A DNA stretch of 64,000 nucleotides, taken from Ciona intestinalis. Taxonomy: Eukaryota; Chordata; Ascidiacea; Phlebobranchia; Cionidae. The notes below the pieces were generated by a model that saw only the letters and a list, made by a program, of their open reading frames with translations, made no database searches and had not been told where the DNA came from. Of this stretch, positions 36,357 through 48,150 are shown in pieces. Where the stretch lies: positions 177,644 to 241,643 of the forward strand of contig NC_020167.2 of NCBI RefSeq assembly GCF_000224145.3. Direction: 5' to 3'. The position numbers and the translations under genes are program-made. Position 1 is the stretch's first letter. Every line of letters begins with the position of its first letter.

Positions 36357-39300
36357 TTACAACACAGTGCAACACCTCTTCTTGTCAGGAGTGCCTTCCG
36401 TGTTTTGAGGTTCTGGATACTTTTGGAATTCTCTATAATAAGAAATAATTACCAACCAAACACTTGTTTAAACACAAAAAAAGAAGGAGCAACAAACCTT
36501 ATGCTTCGAACTAGATCATAAAATGCCTGATCAACATTTATTTTTAACATAGCACTTGTTTCAATATAAGGCACTCCAAACTCTTTTGCCATCGCCTTGG
36601 CTTCACTTGTTGTTACCTGAAATTTTAGAATCAACTTTAAAAACAATTCTACCATAGCTTTATTTTATGTATTCAGTTACCATGGTAAGTGCTCAATATA
36701 TACATATGTATATATATATATATAAATAATATGCATATACTAAGCTGAAAATAAGAAAAATCAAGCTTACACATCTTGGTGGAGTTTCCAAATCACATTT
36801 ATTTCCAACTAAAATCATTGGAAATTCATCTCGGTCTTTCACCCTTAAAATTTGCCGATGGAAGTTGTGGATTTCATTAAAACTGTAAAAGTAAAACAAT
36901 ATTCTTTGTTATATATAGGGATGCACATTACAGAATTTCGAATCCATGAGATTCGAATCCTTTTGTATTCGAATCTATTTACGGGATTCGGTATTCTGTT
37001 TAATGACGTAATTACACGTCATCCCATATACTATATTAACAATTTTTGAAACTTATTAATTTTGAAAAAAAATATTTTTGTGTTTGTGGGACTTTCGAGA
37101 GTAAACGTTTCGTAACGTCTTTTCATAGCCTGCTATACGTTTCATGACGCAAAAACTACCCAATAGTACAATTTTTGATCATTTTACAACTCAAGATCCA
37201 ACAAGGCTGTTATGAAAGGGTCAATAAACTGACTTTTGTGGGTAAAATTTTTTTTTTCTATAAATATAAAAAGATTCGAAATTCTAGATTCGGAATTCTA
37301 GATTTGAATTAAAGTATTCTAGGATATCCTAGAATACCTAATTATTCTGTAATGTGCATCCCTAGTTATATACCACGAATTACATAACTCCTAGACCTAG
37401 TTATATTTCATGGTGTCCAACATGGGTATGCATGCCTTAAAAAAAGGGGTAATTCAGGTAATTAGATAGTATAGAAAAAAAGGTGGTAACCTGCTAATTG
37501 GGTAGGTACACTGGTAACACAATGTACGGTATTTGATAACCTCAAATTGAATAAACGAACACACGCAACTTGATATATTCTGTTTTATACACCTCGTGTA
37601 TGCTTACCAGTTACCACGAATGCAACTTTGTGGGTGTTTGTTTTTTTTACACATAAGTAAACACTGGGTTCGAACAACTGCTGTTAAACTAGGCTTGTAT
37701 TCCTTTAAATGTTTTAAAAATTCTTTGTGGAATACATCTTACAGTAAATACCCACGAAACATCATTTGAAGATGGATAGAAAGCAAAATATTCAGATAAT
37801 AGATAACGGTAGTTGGTAACATAATAAATATGAGTAACTACATTGCTTATAAACTATTTGAGAAGTTAAGAGCAACATTCATAACATTGTAACTTGTAAA
37901 CATTGACAGTGAATAAAAGTTCACAGCGTTAATTTTTATTTCGTTATAATTTTCATATTTCGTTTTTTTTTCTGGACTATACAAGTTTATGCTTCATATA
38001 CGATTGTGAATATGTACTGCTTCAGATACATTCCATTACAATATTGTTACCTTAATTTATCCGCAACTGAAAATACTAACAGGAATCCTTCTCCAGATCT
38101 CATGTATTGTTCCCTCATTGCACTGAACTCTTCTTGACCAGCAGTATCTAGAACTGGAAGGCAGCAATATATTAGAGCAAACTTACAGGTTATTATATCA
38201 TAAGAAATGAAATTTGCTAGTATCACACAAAAATCCAACAAACAAATGCTTAAAGGACATAATGAATCCTCATTAACGCGGGTGGTTTAATATTAAAATA
38301 GAAATAGACACAAATGTAAAGTACTGCAAGAATGTTTTTGGTTTTAATCAATTATAGCAGGTAGTTAACAGTATCACAAAACATAATTACATTATGACTT
38401 GTTTCATCATTGTATGAGTCACTGATATATCAGTGTGGGTCGTATAGCTTGTATATACATCATTTGCAATGTGAATATGAATTAGCATGACAAGTATGTT
38501 GTAGCTGACTTAAAGGCTAAACTTTTACTGCACCTAATGCTGACGTAAATGTAAAGCAGTCTGATATGCCAGTATAGGAAAGATAAATAGGCCAAGATTT
38601 CCTGTCTGCTTTTAATACATGACCAATGGTGTAATAAGCGAGTGGTGGCAAGCAAACCACAATCACAACATTAAACAATTTTACAAGAAAACAAATGCAC
38701 ATAAAAGTAATTGCATGAATTCCAATTAACTAAGTTACAAATAATAAGATGATGATCACAAGTTGTGTATTGGTACAACCTAACTCTACTTAAACCATAA
38801 AAACAAAAATGTTCGTCTGTATATGTAAATGTGCCCACTTACTTGTTTTGTTACACATATATGATATATATCTACTTAGCGGAATAACCGAATAGGTTCG
38901 AATGTCAGTTAAAAGGTGATTGGTGTGGCAAATAGTATTGTTAAACCAATAATATATATATACATATAAAGAAAACATTTTTTTTAAACCTAAAATCACT
39001 TACTGTCAAGGTTTCCCACTCTACCATCTATGACACACTGTTTTCGATACGAATCTTCTATTGTGGGATCATAATCGGTCACAAAATATGACTGCAAAAA
39101 AGAATAGTACATGCATTAGCGTTAAACATATATAGCTATGAAAATTAAAAACCATTAGTGGTTGAGCTTTCATAAGGTTAACACTCCGATTCAATGAAAC
39201 AAGGAAACCGCTTATATGCTAATGTAAAAATAATAAGTTAAGCAATAGTGTATGGCCAATTGCATGATAGACATAGCGTACCTGAATAAATTGTATAGTC

Positions 39301-39371
39301 AACGCACTCTTCCCAACACCACCCCCACCAACTACTACAAGTCTATATGCTGTTTGTTCTGCTGCTGCCAT
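36357..39371 (-). CDS. RRAS: R-Ras/TC21-type small GTPase
   Basis: Six exons: 39371-39282, 39091-39004, 38153-38051, 36882-36771, 36616-36498, 36432-36357; 195 aa, family-sized. R-Ras cycles between GDP and GTP at the plasma membrane and controls adhesion and PI3K signalling. Seen: P-loop GGGGVGKS (15-22); effector loop YDPTIEDSY (37-45), identical to Ras; DTAGQE (62-67), with the catalytic Gln66; NKCD (121-124); C-terminal KKRCCTVL, a CAAX box with final Leu that predicts geranylgeranylation, beside a second Cys (191) and a polybasic KKR. The phrases [10 protein letters not shown] and [13 protein letters not shown] point to R-Ras/TC21 rather than K-Ras or Rap. The G5 motif reads TSAM (151-154) where Ras proteins have SAK. 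Position 17 (Ras Gly12) is wild type. The start is the only in-frame Met before the P-loop. Confidence 0.94.
36916..37364. mobile_element. 449-bp hAT-like MITE with perfect 8-bp target duplication
   Basis: Ends TAGGGATGCACATTACAG, inverted at 37345-37364; gttatata flanks both ends (36908-36915, 37365-37372). The interior is rich in gattcgaat-type words. There is no coding capacity. It sits in the R-Ras intron between exons 38153-38051 and 36882-36771. Confidence 0.88.
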
Positions 39372-39407
39372 TCTTTGGCACACAGTTGAAAGTTTTTATT
39401 CAAAGCT
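39372..39407 (-). promoter_or_regulatory. 5' leader of R-Ras beginning at a splice acceptor
   Basis: The sequence before the ATG reads ttgtattttacag, then a 34-base leader. The acceptor means the mature leader comes from an upstream noncoding exon or from a trans-spliced leader, which ascidians use widely. Confidence 0.5.
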
Positions 39408-40184
39408 GTAAAATACAATCTTGGTAAAAATAAAGTCACAGCATATTCAGCAGAATAGAGTTGGCAATTTATTTTTGTTTTTAGCCAATTTGCACTAAAA
39501 AAAATATGGAACAAAAATTCTTCAAACCGAATTTGACGTTAAAGAGTTAATTTTATTATTAATATGCTCTCTTTTATGCATCACACTGATCACAGCATGT
39601 ATAAAATTTTAGACAGGCTATTGAATGCAACTTCCAAAGTTTCCGTTACAATATTTTTAATAAACTTTAATGATTCCAACATTGCGACTATAATAAACAC
39701 TCCCTTCTTATATTTATATATCTAACACTTTCCACACAAGTGTACATCGCAGATTTCCCTCTAAAATATTTTCATTGGTTAACCATGCAATCAATGGTTA
39801 AGCAGATGAATAGTTGCAGGTGAACACATTTGCTACCTCAATTTGATTTCCTGTTTCGTCACTAGTTACGTAGTCAATATAGTTAAGTGCAGGAATAGGA
39901 TCAAGGATATTGTCCAATTACGAGCAGCAACACAACGAATTTCCTAATTTTGCTTCAATATTACTGCTGTACATTTCCGAAAAAGTCTGAAAGAAAAATT
40001 TAGCCTGTTATAAGGACACATATATAAATGTGTAAATAGCTTTAAAGATATGTTCATAATAAAGATTAACCACAACTCATCTACATGACTACACCTTTCC
40101 ATTTTGTTTGAATGAATTGATATAACTTGCTTTATCTTCACATAGTCGAAAGCAACACTCATTATAACGCCGTGTTGTGTTTCA

Positions 40185-40399
40185 TACACCCCATGCATCG
40201 TGCCAGCTTACAAGTTAGTTTGAAAGTGATTATTTTTTCTGGATTTTTTATTTTTTATGTATGGCTAATAATTTGAGTGTTGGAGAAATTGCGGTTAAGT
40301 GTCTTGCCCAGAATGGTAACAGCAACGAGCCTTTAACTCATTACCTCTAGATCGGTTAATGCCAGGCACGCTAATCACTTTTCAACGGCGCCGGACATA
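40185..40399 (-). repeat. tRNA-derived SINE
   Basis: On the minus strand: head ctatgtccggcgccg, an A-box-like gtgattagcgtgcctgg, then a B-box-like gagttaaaggctcgt about 25 bases on, followed by the family tail gttaccattctgggcaag. Confidence 0.6.
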
Positions 40400-40648
40400 G
40401 TTTATGAATTTATACAACATATACACATAGTGCAGGTGATATTGATCTTTACCGATAAAAATATAGGTTTATTAAACATGAATTTTTATTCTTCTTAAAG
40501 CATAGCAACAAAAATATACAGTTGTTACATTTGCAGATTCTGATAATATCATATCTACATTTTTTACTGAAAGCAATGTCAGTTTTCATCGAATTGTAAA
40601 AATTTTAAAAGATTTTAAAGTTATTGTATTAAAACAAACATACACACA

Positions 40649-40791
40649 CAGTGGCGCAGCCAGGGGAGATATAGGGTGTCGCGACCCCACCCTCTTTTAA
40701 ACCCCCCAAAAAATTAATTAAAAAACAAGTTTTGACATTTTTTGCTTAAAACCCCTCCCCCCTCCCTTATTTTTTTCTGGCTGCGCCACTG
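40649..40791. mobile_element. 143-bp hAT-like MITE
   Basis: Ends CAGTGGCGCAGCCAGG and, reversed, CAGTGGCGCAGCCAGA. Flanks tacacaca and cacacaca match at seven of eight bases, but lie in a CA repeat, so the duplication is suggestive only. Confidence 0.75.
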
Positions 40792-42389
40792 CACACACAT
40801 ATAGTCATACATAAATATATACATAAAAAAAATATATATATGACATATTGAACTGTTTATGAACCCATGAAGCAATCATTAAAACAAACACCAGATAAAA
40901 ACACATTCTGATAGTAAAATGATAAATCATCGGAATTCAGAAGTTTTCAGATAAGCAGTTTTTTATCATTTTTCCAAAAACTATTATACAGTTAAACTTT
41001 TAAGATTTAATTACTAAAAATGCAAGTACAACAACTTATCAAGACTTAATACTGAATAAACAGTTGCTAATATAACCAGTGATAACCACTAGAACATCAA
41101 CCCGTTGTACTCTCTAGTAAGAGTGAACATTTGATGATGAAACATAAACATTTTTTTGTCATTTCCATCAACAAAAGTTTTAAGAGTATGCACAACGATA
41201 TCTCTGCGTAAAGCTAATTAATTGACTTCATTTTATATTAACAGGAAGAACAACACAATTTCACTTTTAACATTACTTGCAAGATATTATATTAACAGCG
41301 ATGATCACATCATTTTTGAACAGAAACAGACACCACCAACCGCCAATTACAAATAATACAAAACACCTAATGCAAAACCCATGGCAACCGGCTGAAAATT
41401 CCTAAAAAAGAATAAAACGCTTTATTTATTAACAAATTTGGTGCTAGTAAAGAAACCTTTTCTTGGGTTATCTGCCTTTAAACATAACCACTAAGTAAAT
41501 AAACCATAACCCTTACGATTAACCCCCAAGTATCAATCTCTACACATTACACAGGCCTAATGACTAATTAGCAATGTACCAAAGGATTCTTCACAAGTTT
41601 TTGGAATTCTGACTCCGCTGTAGCCGTACATATGTATGTAATTCTTACTTACAACTATATCATCATATAAACATCAGTTAAGGCAAAATTACTTTGCAGT
41701 AAACTTTTGTGGTTTAGCAATAAATTGGAATTGCACAATTACTACATGCAACTAGTTATAAGTTATTAAGTAAATTAAACTTGCGACAAACGTTAAAAAT
41801 AAAGCTTGCACCGACATAAATAGCATATCCAACGTATGTTATTAATTACAGACCGTTGGAATTCAATAAATACAACACAACCATACCAAGGCATTTCTAC
41901 ATGCTACAGAAAACCCAGCCCTTATCGAAACCAACATAACATGCTCATTGGCGCATCAAGCGTTAAATTTGTAAACAGATGTGCACGTAGGGCACATCTT
42001 TCAAAAAATATTTTTAATTCCATTACTTGCCGCATAAATTATATTTTTTAGTTGCTTGACTAAAAGTTGATCAGTAGATTTTGAACGTCTAGTTTCCGTA
42101 ATATGTGACGCACAGGATTTATATCGGCCGACTTAAAAACCTCGGTTACCATATAGTGATATCATTCCATGAGTTTTTACTCGTTTTAAGAGATGTTCAT
42201 GGTACTAGAACATTTATAAATGTCGTTAACCTTTTTTATGTTTCGTTGACGTGATACATTTAGGCCGTTTAAATCATAGCGACGCCAACAGTTCTGGTGG
42301 TAAAATATGTTTTGTAATATTTTTCCCCGGAACTTTTTTAGTCGGTATACGCATATTTATTAGAGCTCGTATTGTAATTGTTCCGAGCT

Positions 42390-42492
42390 TACTGCGCATG
42401 CGCAATAGCGCCCGGTACAAAAATATCAATCGGAACGAATATATCACGAGACCGTTGGCTGTTAAAGGACGGGCGCCATTGCGCATGCACCG
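42390..42492. promoter_or_regulatory. NRF-1-type palindrome inside a G+C-rich inverted repeat
   Basis: tgcgcatgcgca (starting at about 42392) equals the consensus NRF-1 palindrome. The segment gcatgcgcaatagcgcccg is repeated inverted, with one mismatch, near 42472-42490 (cgggcgccattgcgcatgc). It may be a distal promoter for R-Ras, or a small palindromic element. Confidence 0.45.
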
Positions 42493-42845
42493 CTGCGCCG
42501 AAGGTCAAAACAAGCGCAAAACGTCGGACTAAATATCACAACGACGTTTATAGGTTGAAATTTAAGTTTTTTAAACCAACAGAAATGACATAGCTGACAC
42601 ACGTTGTAATGAAAGGCGAGATAGTGTATTTAATTATTTTGGAGAGACGTGTGGTTCTAAACACCTTACACCAGCACTGTGCGCATTTCAAACCAGCATC
42701 GTTTCCCTTCTTATCGAGTTCTTGGTTGTATTTATTGATGGCACCCGCTCGTTTTGAGCACGTAAGTGATCATATAGTAGCCTACGGTTGGGGAGGACGG
42801 GAATCGGATAAACCTGGGACAATGGCTGAAAATGGAATATTGATA

Positions 42846-44179
42846 TAGTACAATGGGGGAAGATAGGACACTTAAGCACATATTGCCAAACATTTCCAAA
42901 ATCAAAATAGATGACGGTTTTTGGGTAACACCACGAATTAGTACTATCATTCTTTTGTTAATTGACAACAATTTAATAAAATATAATAAAACACACGAGG
43001 AGTTATTTAGCGATCCGCACAACAAGTAAAATTTTACAAATTCGAAAACACACAGGATAAGATGGGACAGTTTAAAATCATTGTTAAATTTTATTATTAA
43101 GTGTATTTCTAAATAGGAATATACGTAAATAACACGAAATAATACTGTACGCTTCAAAAATTAAGTCTAAACATTATTTTTCTTGCCCTACTGCTATAGT
43201 TTTTAACATGTTACCTTTACACATTATTTTATTGCATGACAATTGGTATTGTTTGAACGACAATGGGTAATGTTTGAACTTCAATGGATAAATATTGTAT
43301 CCTACAAATGTATATGAACTTGTAATAACAGAAAATTGATTATAACTGTTAATAATTTTTTTTTATTTTTGCTACAAATTGGGTATTACTACTCTGTTTT
43401 TGGCACAAGCCACTTTTCATAAATTATCATCAAGTGCAAATGACCAAATTTCGAATATATTTTTAAAATATTATCTTTTTATCATATCAGTATCTTATAG
43501 TTGAATAACCGCTCAGGTATAAATTACTAAATTAAAAGCAAATCTTTCAAAGTTTGGCAATGAAAACATACAAAACTACAATGTGAGGGAAGATGGGACT
43601 CTAAATTGAAATCTATTTACATTAGCAGTATTCTGCAACTTGTAGTTAACCTACCGAATTTAACTTGCTGTGCTAGTTTCTTTGCCATGTAAACTTCATA
43701 TATATAACGTTAAACCGATATTTTTTTGTTGTTTTTATCTCAAATCAAAGTCATGTTGACCCCTGCCTATTTTCTTCATGCTTATATCTCAGTGTTTTTT
43801 ACAAAACTAAAACTAGTTTTATGAGACAAAATCAAACTGTACGAAATATTCAAGGTTGTTTTATGAAGCTATGAAACTAGTTTAATCGTTCGCACACGCA
43901 AACTAAAAAAGTTCATTGGCTTTACTATGATTTAGCGAGCATTAAAAATAGCACCTTACTATTTCGCATTTTTTCACCTGTTCAAAGTATACTGTTTCTA
44001 TTTTACATATTTTTTAATAATTAAAAGCAGTAATCCGCTTTGACGGGCATTTTATAAAGTCGTGATAATACTGTCTAATAATTCTGTAACCTTATTTTCC
44101 TGATTATCATTAAATGGGGTTCCGTAAAAAGAAAAAAAGTCTCGTCTGACAAAGTGTTCCATCTTGCCCCACCCTACTA
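42846..44179. mobile_element. Long TA-type element, intact 1334-bp forward copy
   Basis: Ends TAGTACAATGGGGGAAGAT and (reverse) TAGTAGGGTGGGGCAAGATG, with TA on both sides (42844-42845, 44180-44181). Internal core copies lie near 43058 (ggataagatgggacag) and 43582 (gtgagggaagatgggact). Noncoding. Confidence 0.78.
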
Positions 44180-44371
44180 TAAGATGCTTATTTTAAATGT
44201 TCGCTGAATTACATTAAAACTGCCATAATTATCAATAAAGTATTGTAGCTTAGTTACATATTTTTTACAGTTTAATTTTGTCTCATAAATGTTTAGTACA
44301 GTTTAATTTTGGTTCATAAAGTTACTTTTAGTTATGTGAGAAATACTGATATATACAAGCTATACATAAAA

Positions 44372-46288
44372 CAAGAGATCACAGATCTAATGAATGAGCA
44401 CGTTTTAAGTTAATTAGCATAAGATAGTAGAGTCGGGGAAAATGGCACACTTTTAACACATAATATCCAAATAGCCTGATCGTGTTTTAAACAATTAACA
44501 ACGGTATGTGGAAGTCGTGAAGATACGGTTTTATCATTCATTAAAATGTTCTTTGTTTACTACTAAATGAAAAGAGAAAACAAAATGAAAAGGTGTCCCA
44601 TCTACCCCCACCCTGCTATATTAATTAATCCTTTTTCCACAACGGTCGACCGGGCTCGATCAAAAACAAATCTGAAGTAACCAACAAAACGGGTTCTAGT
44701 CGCCATTGGTGACTGTGAAGCAGTAGGCAGAATGTATTTATACATGTAATATAACTAATGAAAGTTATGACGTATGAGGTTTAAGTGATTGGTAGAGAAT
44801 ATGTGTATATACGCTTTGTACAACTCCTGTACCATGTGTTTATTGTAAACTTACACTAGTTAACGTTGTCGTCGCTTAAAAACGTTTGTTTTCATGAATT
44901 TTGAGAAACCGCAATCACGCAGTAATTAGGTAACGTTAAAAATTAATATTAATCATATGATGTTGAATTAAAAATATTGTTTCAATTACGGTTAATGATA
45001 ATACGGTATAAGAGTAGTGCATTTAATTCGTCCCCACTTAAATGCTAATAGTTTGATCCAGTCGTGAATCGTTGTGTGGATTTCTTATCTTATATAATAC
45101 GTGCCCGGGCGTGCCGTCGTTCCCCGCCAAACTCCAGACAGTGTTTCCGTTATGTAGAGTGCATGAGGAAAGTAATCGTTAATTAATCGCTCATCGTGCG
45201 GTTTTAAATCTGAAAATTTAGTCTAAAAATTATAAATATATATTACGATTTGATTTCAATCAAGAGATTAAAGAAAAATGCTAGAATTAAGAATTAGGCT
45301 AAGTGCGGAAAATAATCGCCCTATTAGCAACAACAACAACAAGAGATCACAGATCTAATAAATGAACACATTTTAAACTAATTAGCATAAGATAGTAGAG
45401 TCGGGGAAGATGGGACACCTTTAACACATAATATCCAAATAGCCTGATCGTGTTTTAAACAATTAACAACGGTCTGTGGAAGTCGTGAAGATACGGTTTT
45501 ATCATTCATTAAATGTTCTTTGTTTACTACTAAATGAAAAGAGAAAACAAAATGAAAAGGTGTCCCATCTACCCCCACCCTGCTATATTAATTAATCCTT
45601 TTTCCACAACGGTCGACCGGGCTCGATCAAAAACAAATCTGAAGTAACCAACAAAACGGGTTCTAGTCGCCATTGGTGACTGTGAAGCAGTAGGCAGAAT
45701 GTATTTATACATGTAATATAACTAATGAAAGTTATGACGTATGAGGTTTAAGTGATTGGTAGAGAATATGTGTATATACGCTTTGTACAACTCCTGTACC
45801 ATGTGTTTATTGTAAACTTACACTAGTTAACGTTGTCGTCGCTTAAAAACGTTTGTTTTCATGAATTTTGAGAAACCGCAATCACGCAGTAATTAGGTAA
45901 CGTTAAAAATTAATATTAATCATATGATGTTGAATTAAAAATATTGTTTCAATTACGGTTAATGATAATACGGTATAAGACTAGTGCATTTAATGCGTCC
46001 CCACTTAAATGCTAATAGTTTGATTCAGTCGTGAATCGTTGTGTGGATACAACACGTGCCGTCGTTTCCCGCCTAACTCCCAGACAGTGTTTCCGCTATG
46101 CAAAGTGCATGAACAAAGTAATCGTTAATTAATCGCTCATCGTGTGGTTTTAAATCTGAAAGTTCAGTCTAAAAATTATAAATATATATTATGATTTGAT
46201 TTCAATGAACAGAATAAAGAATAAATGCTAGAATTGAAAATTGAGGTAAGTGCGGAAAAAAGTCGTCCAAAAAACAACAACAACAACT
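44372..46288. repeat. Tandem duplication, unit 968 bp, two copies
   Basis: Copy 1 (44372-45339) and copy 2 (45340 to about 46288) are nearly identical, with a few substitutions and a small deletion near 46050. Each carries one short TA-type element (44425-44618 and 45393-45586; ends TAGTAGAGTCGGGG and TAGCAGGGTGGGGG). Each ends in a caa-repeat, which may have mediated the duplication. No gene was seen in the unit. Confidence 0.9.
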
Positions 46289-46322
46289 GTTCGACAAAAA
46301 AGGGTTCAATATGACCACTAAC

Positions 46323-47245
46323 CACAGAAATAAAAAAGAGTAGAACGCGCAACTTTCCAAAACCGTGATATATTCTTTTTTCTATTCACGTGACCGATAA
46401 CTCCGTCCCCATTTCGCTTGGTCTCCATTGTAAAAGATAGGCGCATAGTAGTTTTAGGAGGTTTTAGCTGTTTATTTAAAAAACTACACCAACTACTCAA
46501 GTTTATTAGGCCAGTTTAGTTATTTGGTAGGTTAACGCTTACAGTTTACCACTTGTTTTGGAAATTTAATTATTTAATAAATTTAATTAAAAACTTCAAG
46601 CAAACGGTTTATTTGGAATGAATGAATGAAATTTATTTCGTCTCTTCGGTCACGATAACGAAGAACAGGAGAGTTGACAAAAGCGAAAAGACGGGTAGTA
46701 ACGGTAAAACAACAGTTGTTAAAACACGCTTATTGATAAAAAAGAAAGAAATATTGTTTTATATAAAAGGCGTGACCGTTACACCCTACGTACGATACAA
46801 TGTAAAAATGTTGTTAAGAACGTTTAATTAAACATATTAAGGTTCTAATTGGAAGAAAAGTGTGCGTAAGGACACAACCCGTACAATGGGGGGAGTCGGC
46901 CGTAAATGAGATTGATCCAAAGATTGGAGCATGATGGAAAAACAAAACCCCCGAAAAGAAATTCCACCAAAGTTAACAGTAAACAGTTTCGATTGCACAC
47001 TTTTGTAAGATTTAGAACGAGTGCATTACACTAATACACATGAATATATATATACTAGAAAATAGTTGTTTTACCATATAACTATAAATTAAGTCAAAAA
47101 ACGAATAAAAACTATACCTAAAACGCCCTCGGTTCCATTGACTACAATGGTAAACGGGAACGACCCGCGAAAGAGAGAGAGTGTATCACCTCTCTCCTTT
47201 ACCGACATTGGAGATGCGCGTTCTACTCTTTTTTTTATTTCTGTG
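46323..47245. mobile_element. 923-bp DNA transposon (non-autonomous) with perfect 8-bp target duplication
   Basis: Ends CACAGAAATAAAAAAGAG, inverted at the right end with two extra A, each continuing tagaacgcgca. ccactaac flanks both sides (46315-46322, 47246-47253). Eight-base duplication fits hAT, P or Merlin superfamilies; the ends do not identify which. The internal frames (plus 46622-46831, minus 46318-46500) are short and show no transposase motif. Confidence 0.85.
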
Positions 47246-47314
47246 CCACTAACGTGCTCAAAAAACAGCCCTCAGCAATGATAAAATGCTATGCCGTGGG
47301 CTCTGTAATAGCTG

Positions 47315-47475
47315 CGACAATGACGTCACAGACGCGCGACAATGACGTCACAGACGCGCGACAATGACGTCACAGACGAGCGACAACCACGTCACAGACG
47401 CGCGACAATGACGTCACAGACGCGCGACAATGACGTCACAGACGCGCGACAATGACGTCACAGACGCGCGACAAT
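47315..47475. repeat. 22-bp tandem array of CRE (TGACGTCA) sites
   Basis: Seven units of gacaatgacgtcacagacgc plus gc. Perfect TGACGTCA octamers start at 47321, 47343, 47365, 47409, 47431 and 47453; the unit at 47387 reads CCACGTCA. An eighth, partial unit breaks off at 47475. The 22-base period is about two helical turns, so all sites face the same side of the DNA. CREB/ATF proteins bind this octamer; function here is inferred. It lies 675 bases below the RPLP1 stop codon. Confidence 0.9.
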
Positions 47476-48150
47476 GGGGAAAATAAAACTCATTGTTTTA
47501 CAACCTGTTTCCTAACTTGGTCAATACTAACTTTGGTTTGGCCAACCACGCGCCCACGATAGTAGCAGTGTTAAGCCACGCACAGAATATTGGCTGAAAT
47601 ATATTAACCACCGAAACTTGTAGTTTGACCGTCAGTTCCCAACCAAGTGGCCTTCAGTTCTACCTTGCTGTTATGAATACAAAAAACAATCAACCAAATT
47701 TGCTTATGTGGTAACTAGCCAAGATCTGTATAACGACTTTCTTACACCTGCCTAATTAGATTTGATTTCCAATTAAATATTCAGGTCATTGCAACATACA
47801 TATACATTATTAAAATTTTCCCTGTAATTGTAAGCTTTCAGTGTCTCTTTATTCTCATTTTCCTCACCAGTTTTTTCTTACCGAACTTTAATATAAAATA
47901 AAAACCCCATTTATACTTCCATTTTTATTTACTTTATCGTTGGTGGTTTGCAGCTTTCCACCACCTGCAAGAAAAAAAAAACGATTAAAATCAAGTTTAA
48001 TATTTTAAATACCTAAATCATGTAACTGTGGTTGCTCAGAGGGATAGAGAAAGCATCAGTGATTGATATCTCAAAAGCGCTTCAAGTTGTCATCATTGCA
48101 ACAAATGTAAAAACAGGATTAAAGCAAAATATTACCCAGATTAAAGAATT
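47476..48150. other. 3' flank of RPLP1
   Basis: Contains the RPLP1 3' UTR and probable poly(A) signal (AATAAA on the minus strand at 47924-47929). Nothing else was recognised. Confidence 0.5.

Larger units (their letters stand above)
39406..42845. other. Upstream region of R-Ras with scattered repeats
   Basis: Holds a SINE (40185-40399), a 143-bp hAT-like MITE (40649-40791) and a G+C-rich inverted repeat with an NRF-1-type site (42390-42492). The overlapping open frames at 42250-42593 arise from the G+C-rich block on both strands and are not called. No exon was recognised. Confidence 0.5.

Noticed and set aside
42732..43157. 141-codon minus-strand frame
   Set aside because: Lies mostly in a TA-type repeat element; a related frame recurs in another copy (29950-30132), so it is repeat sequence, not a gene.
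46622..46831. Transposase remnant inside the 923-bp element
   Set aside because: The 69-codon frame shows no catalytic or zinc-finger motif; the element appears non-autonomous.
47315..47475. CRISPR-like array
   Set aside because: The 22-base units are contiguous with no unique spacers, and the genome is eukaryotic.
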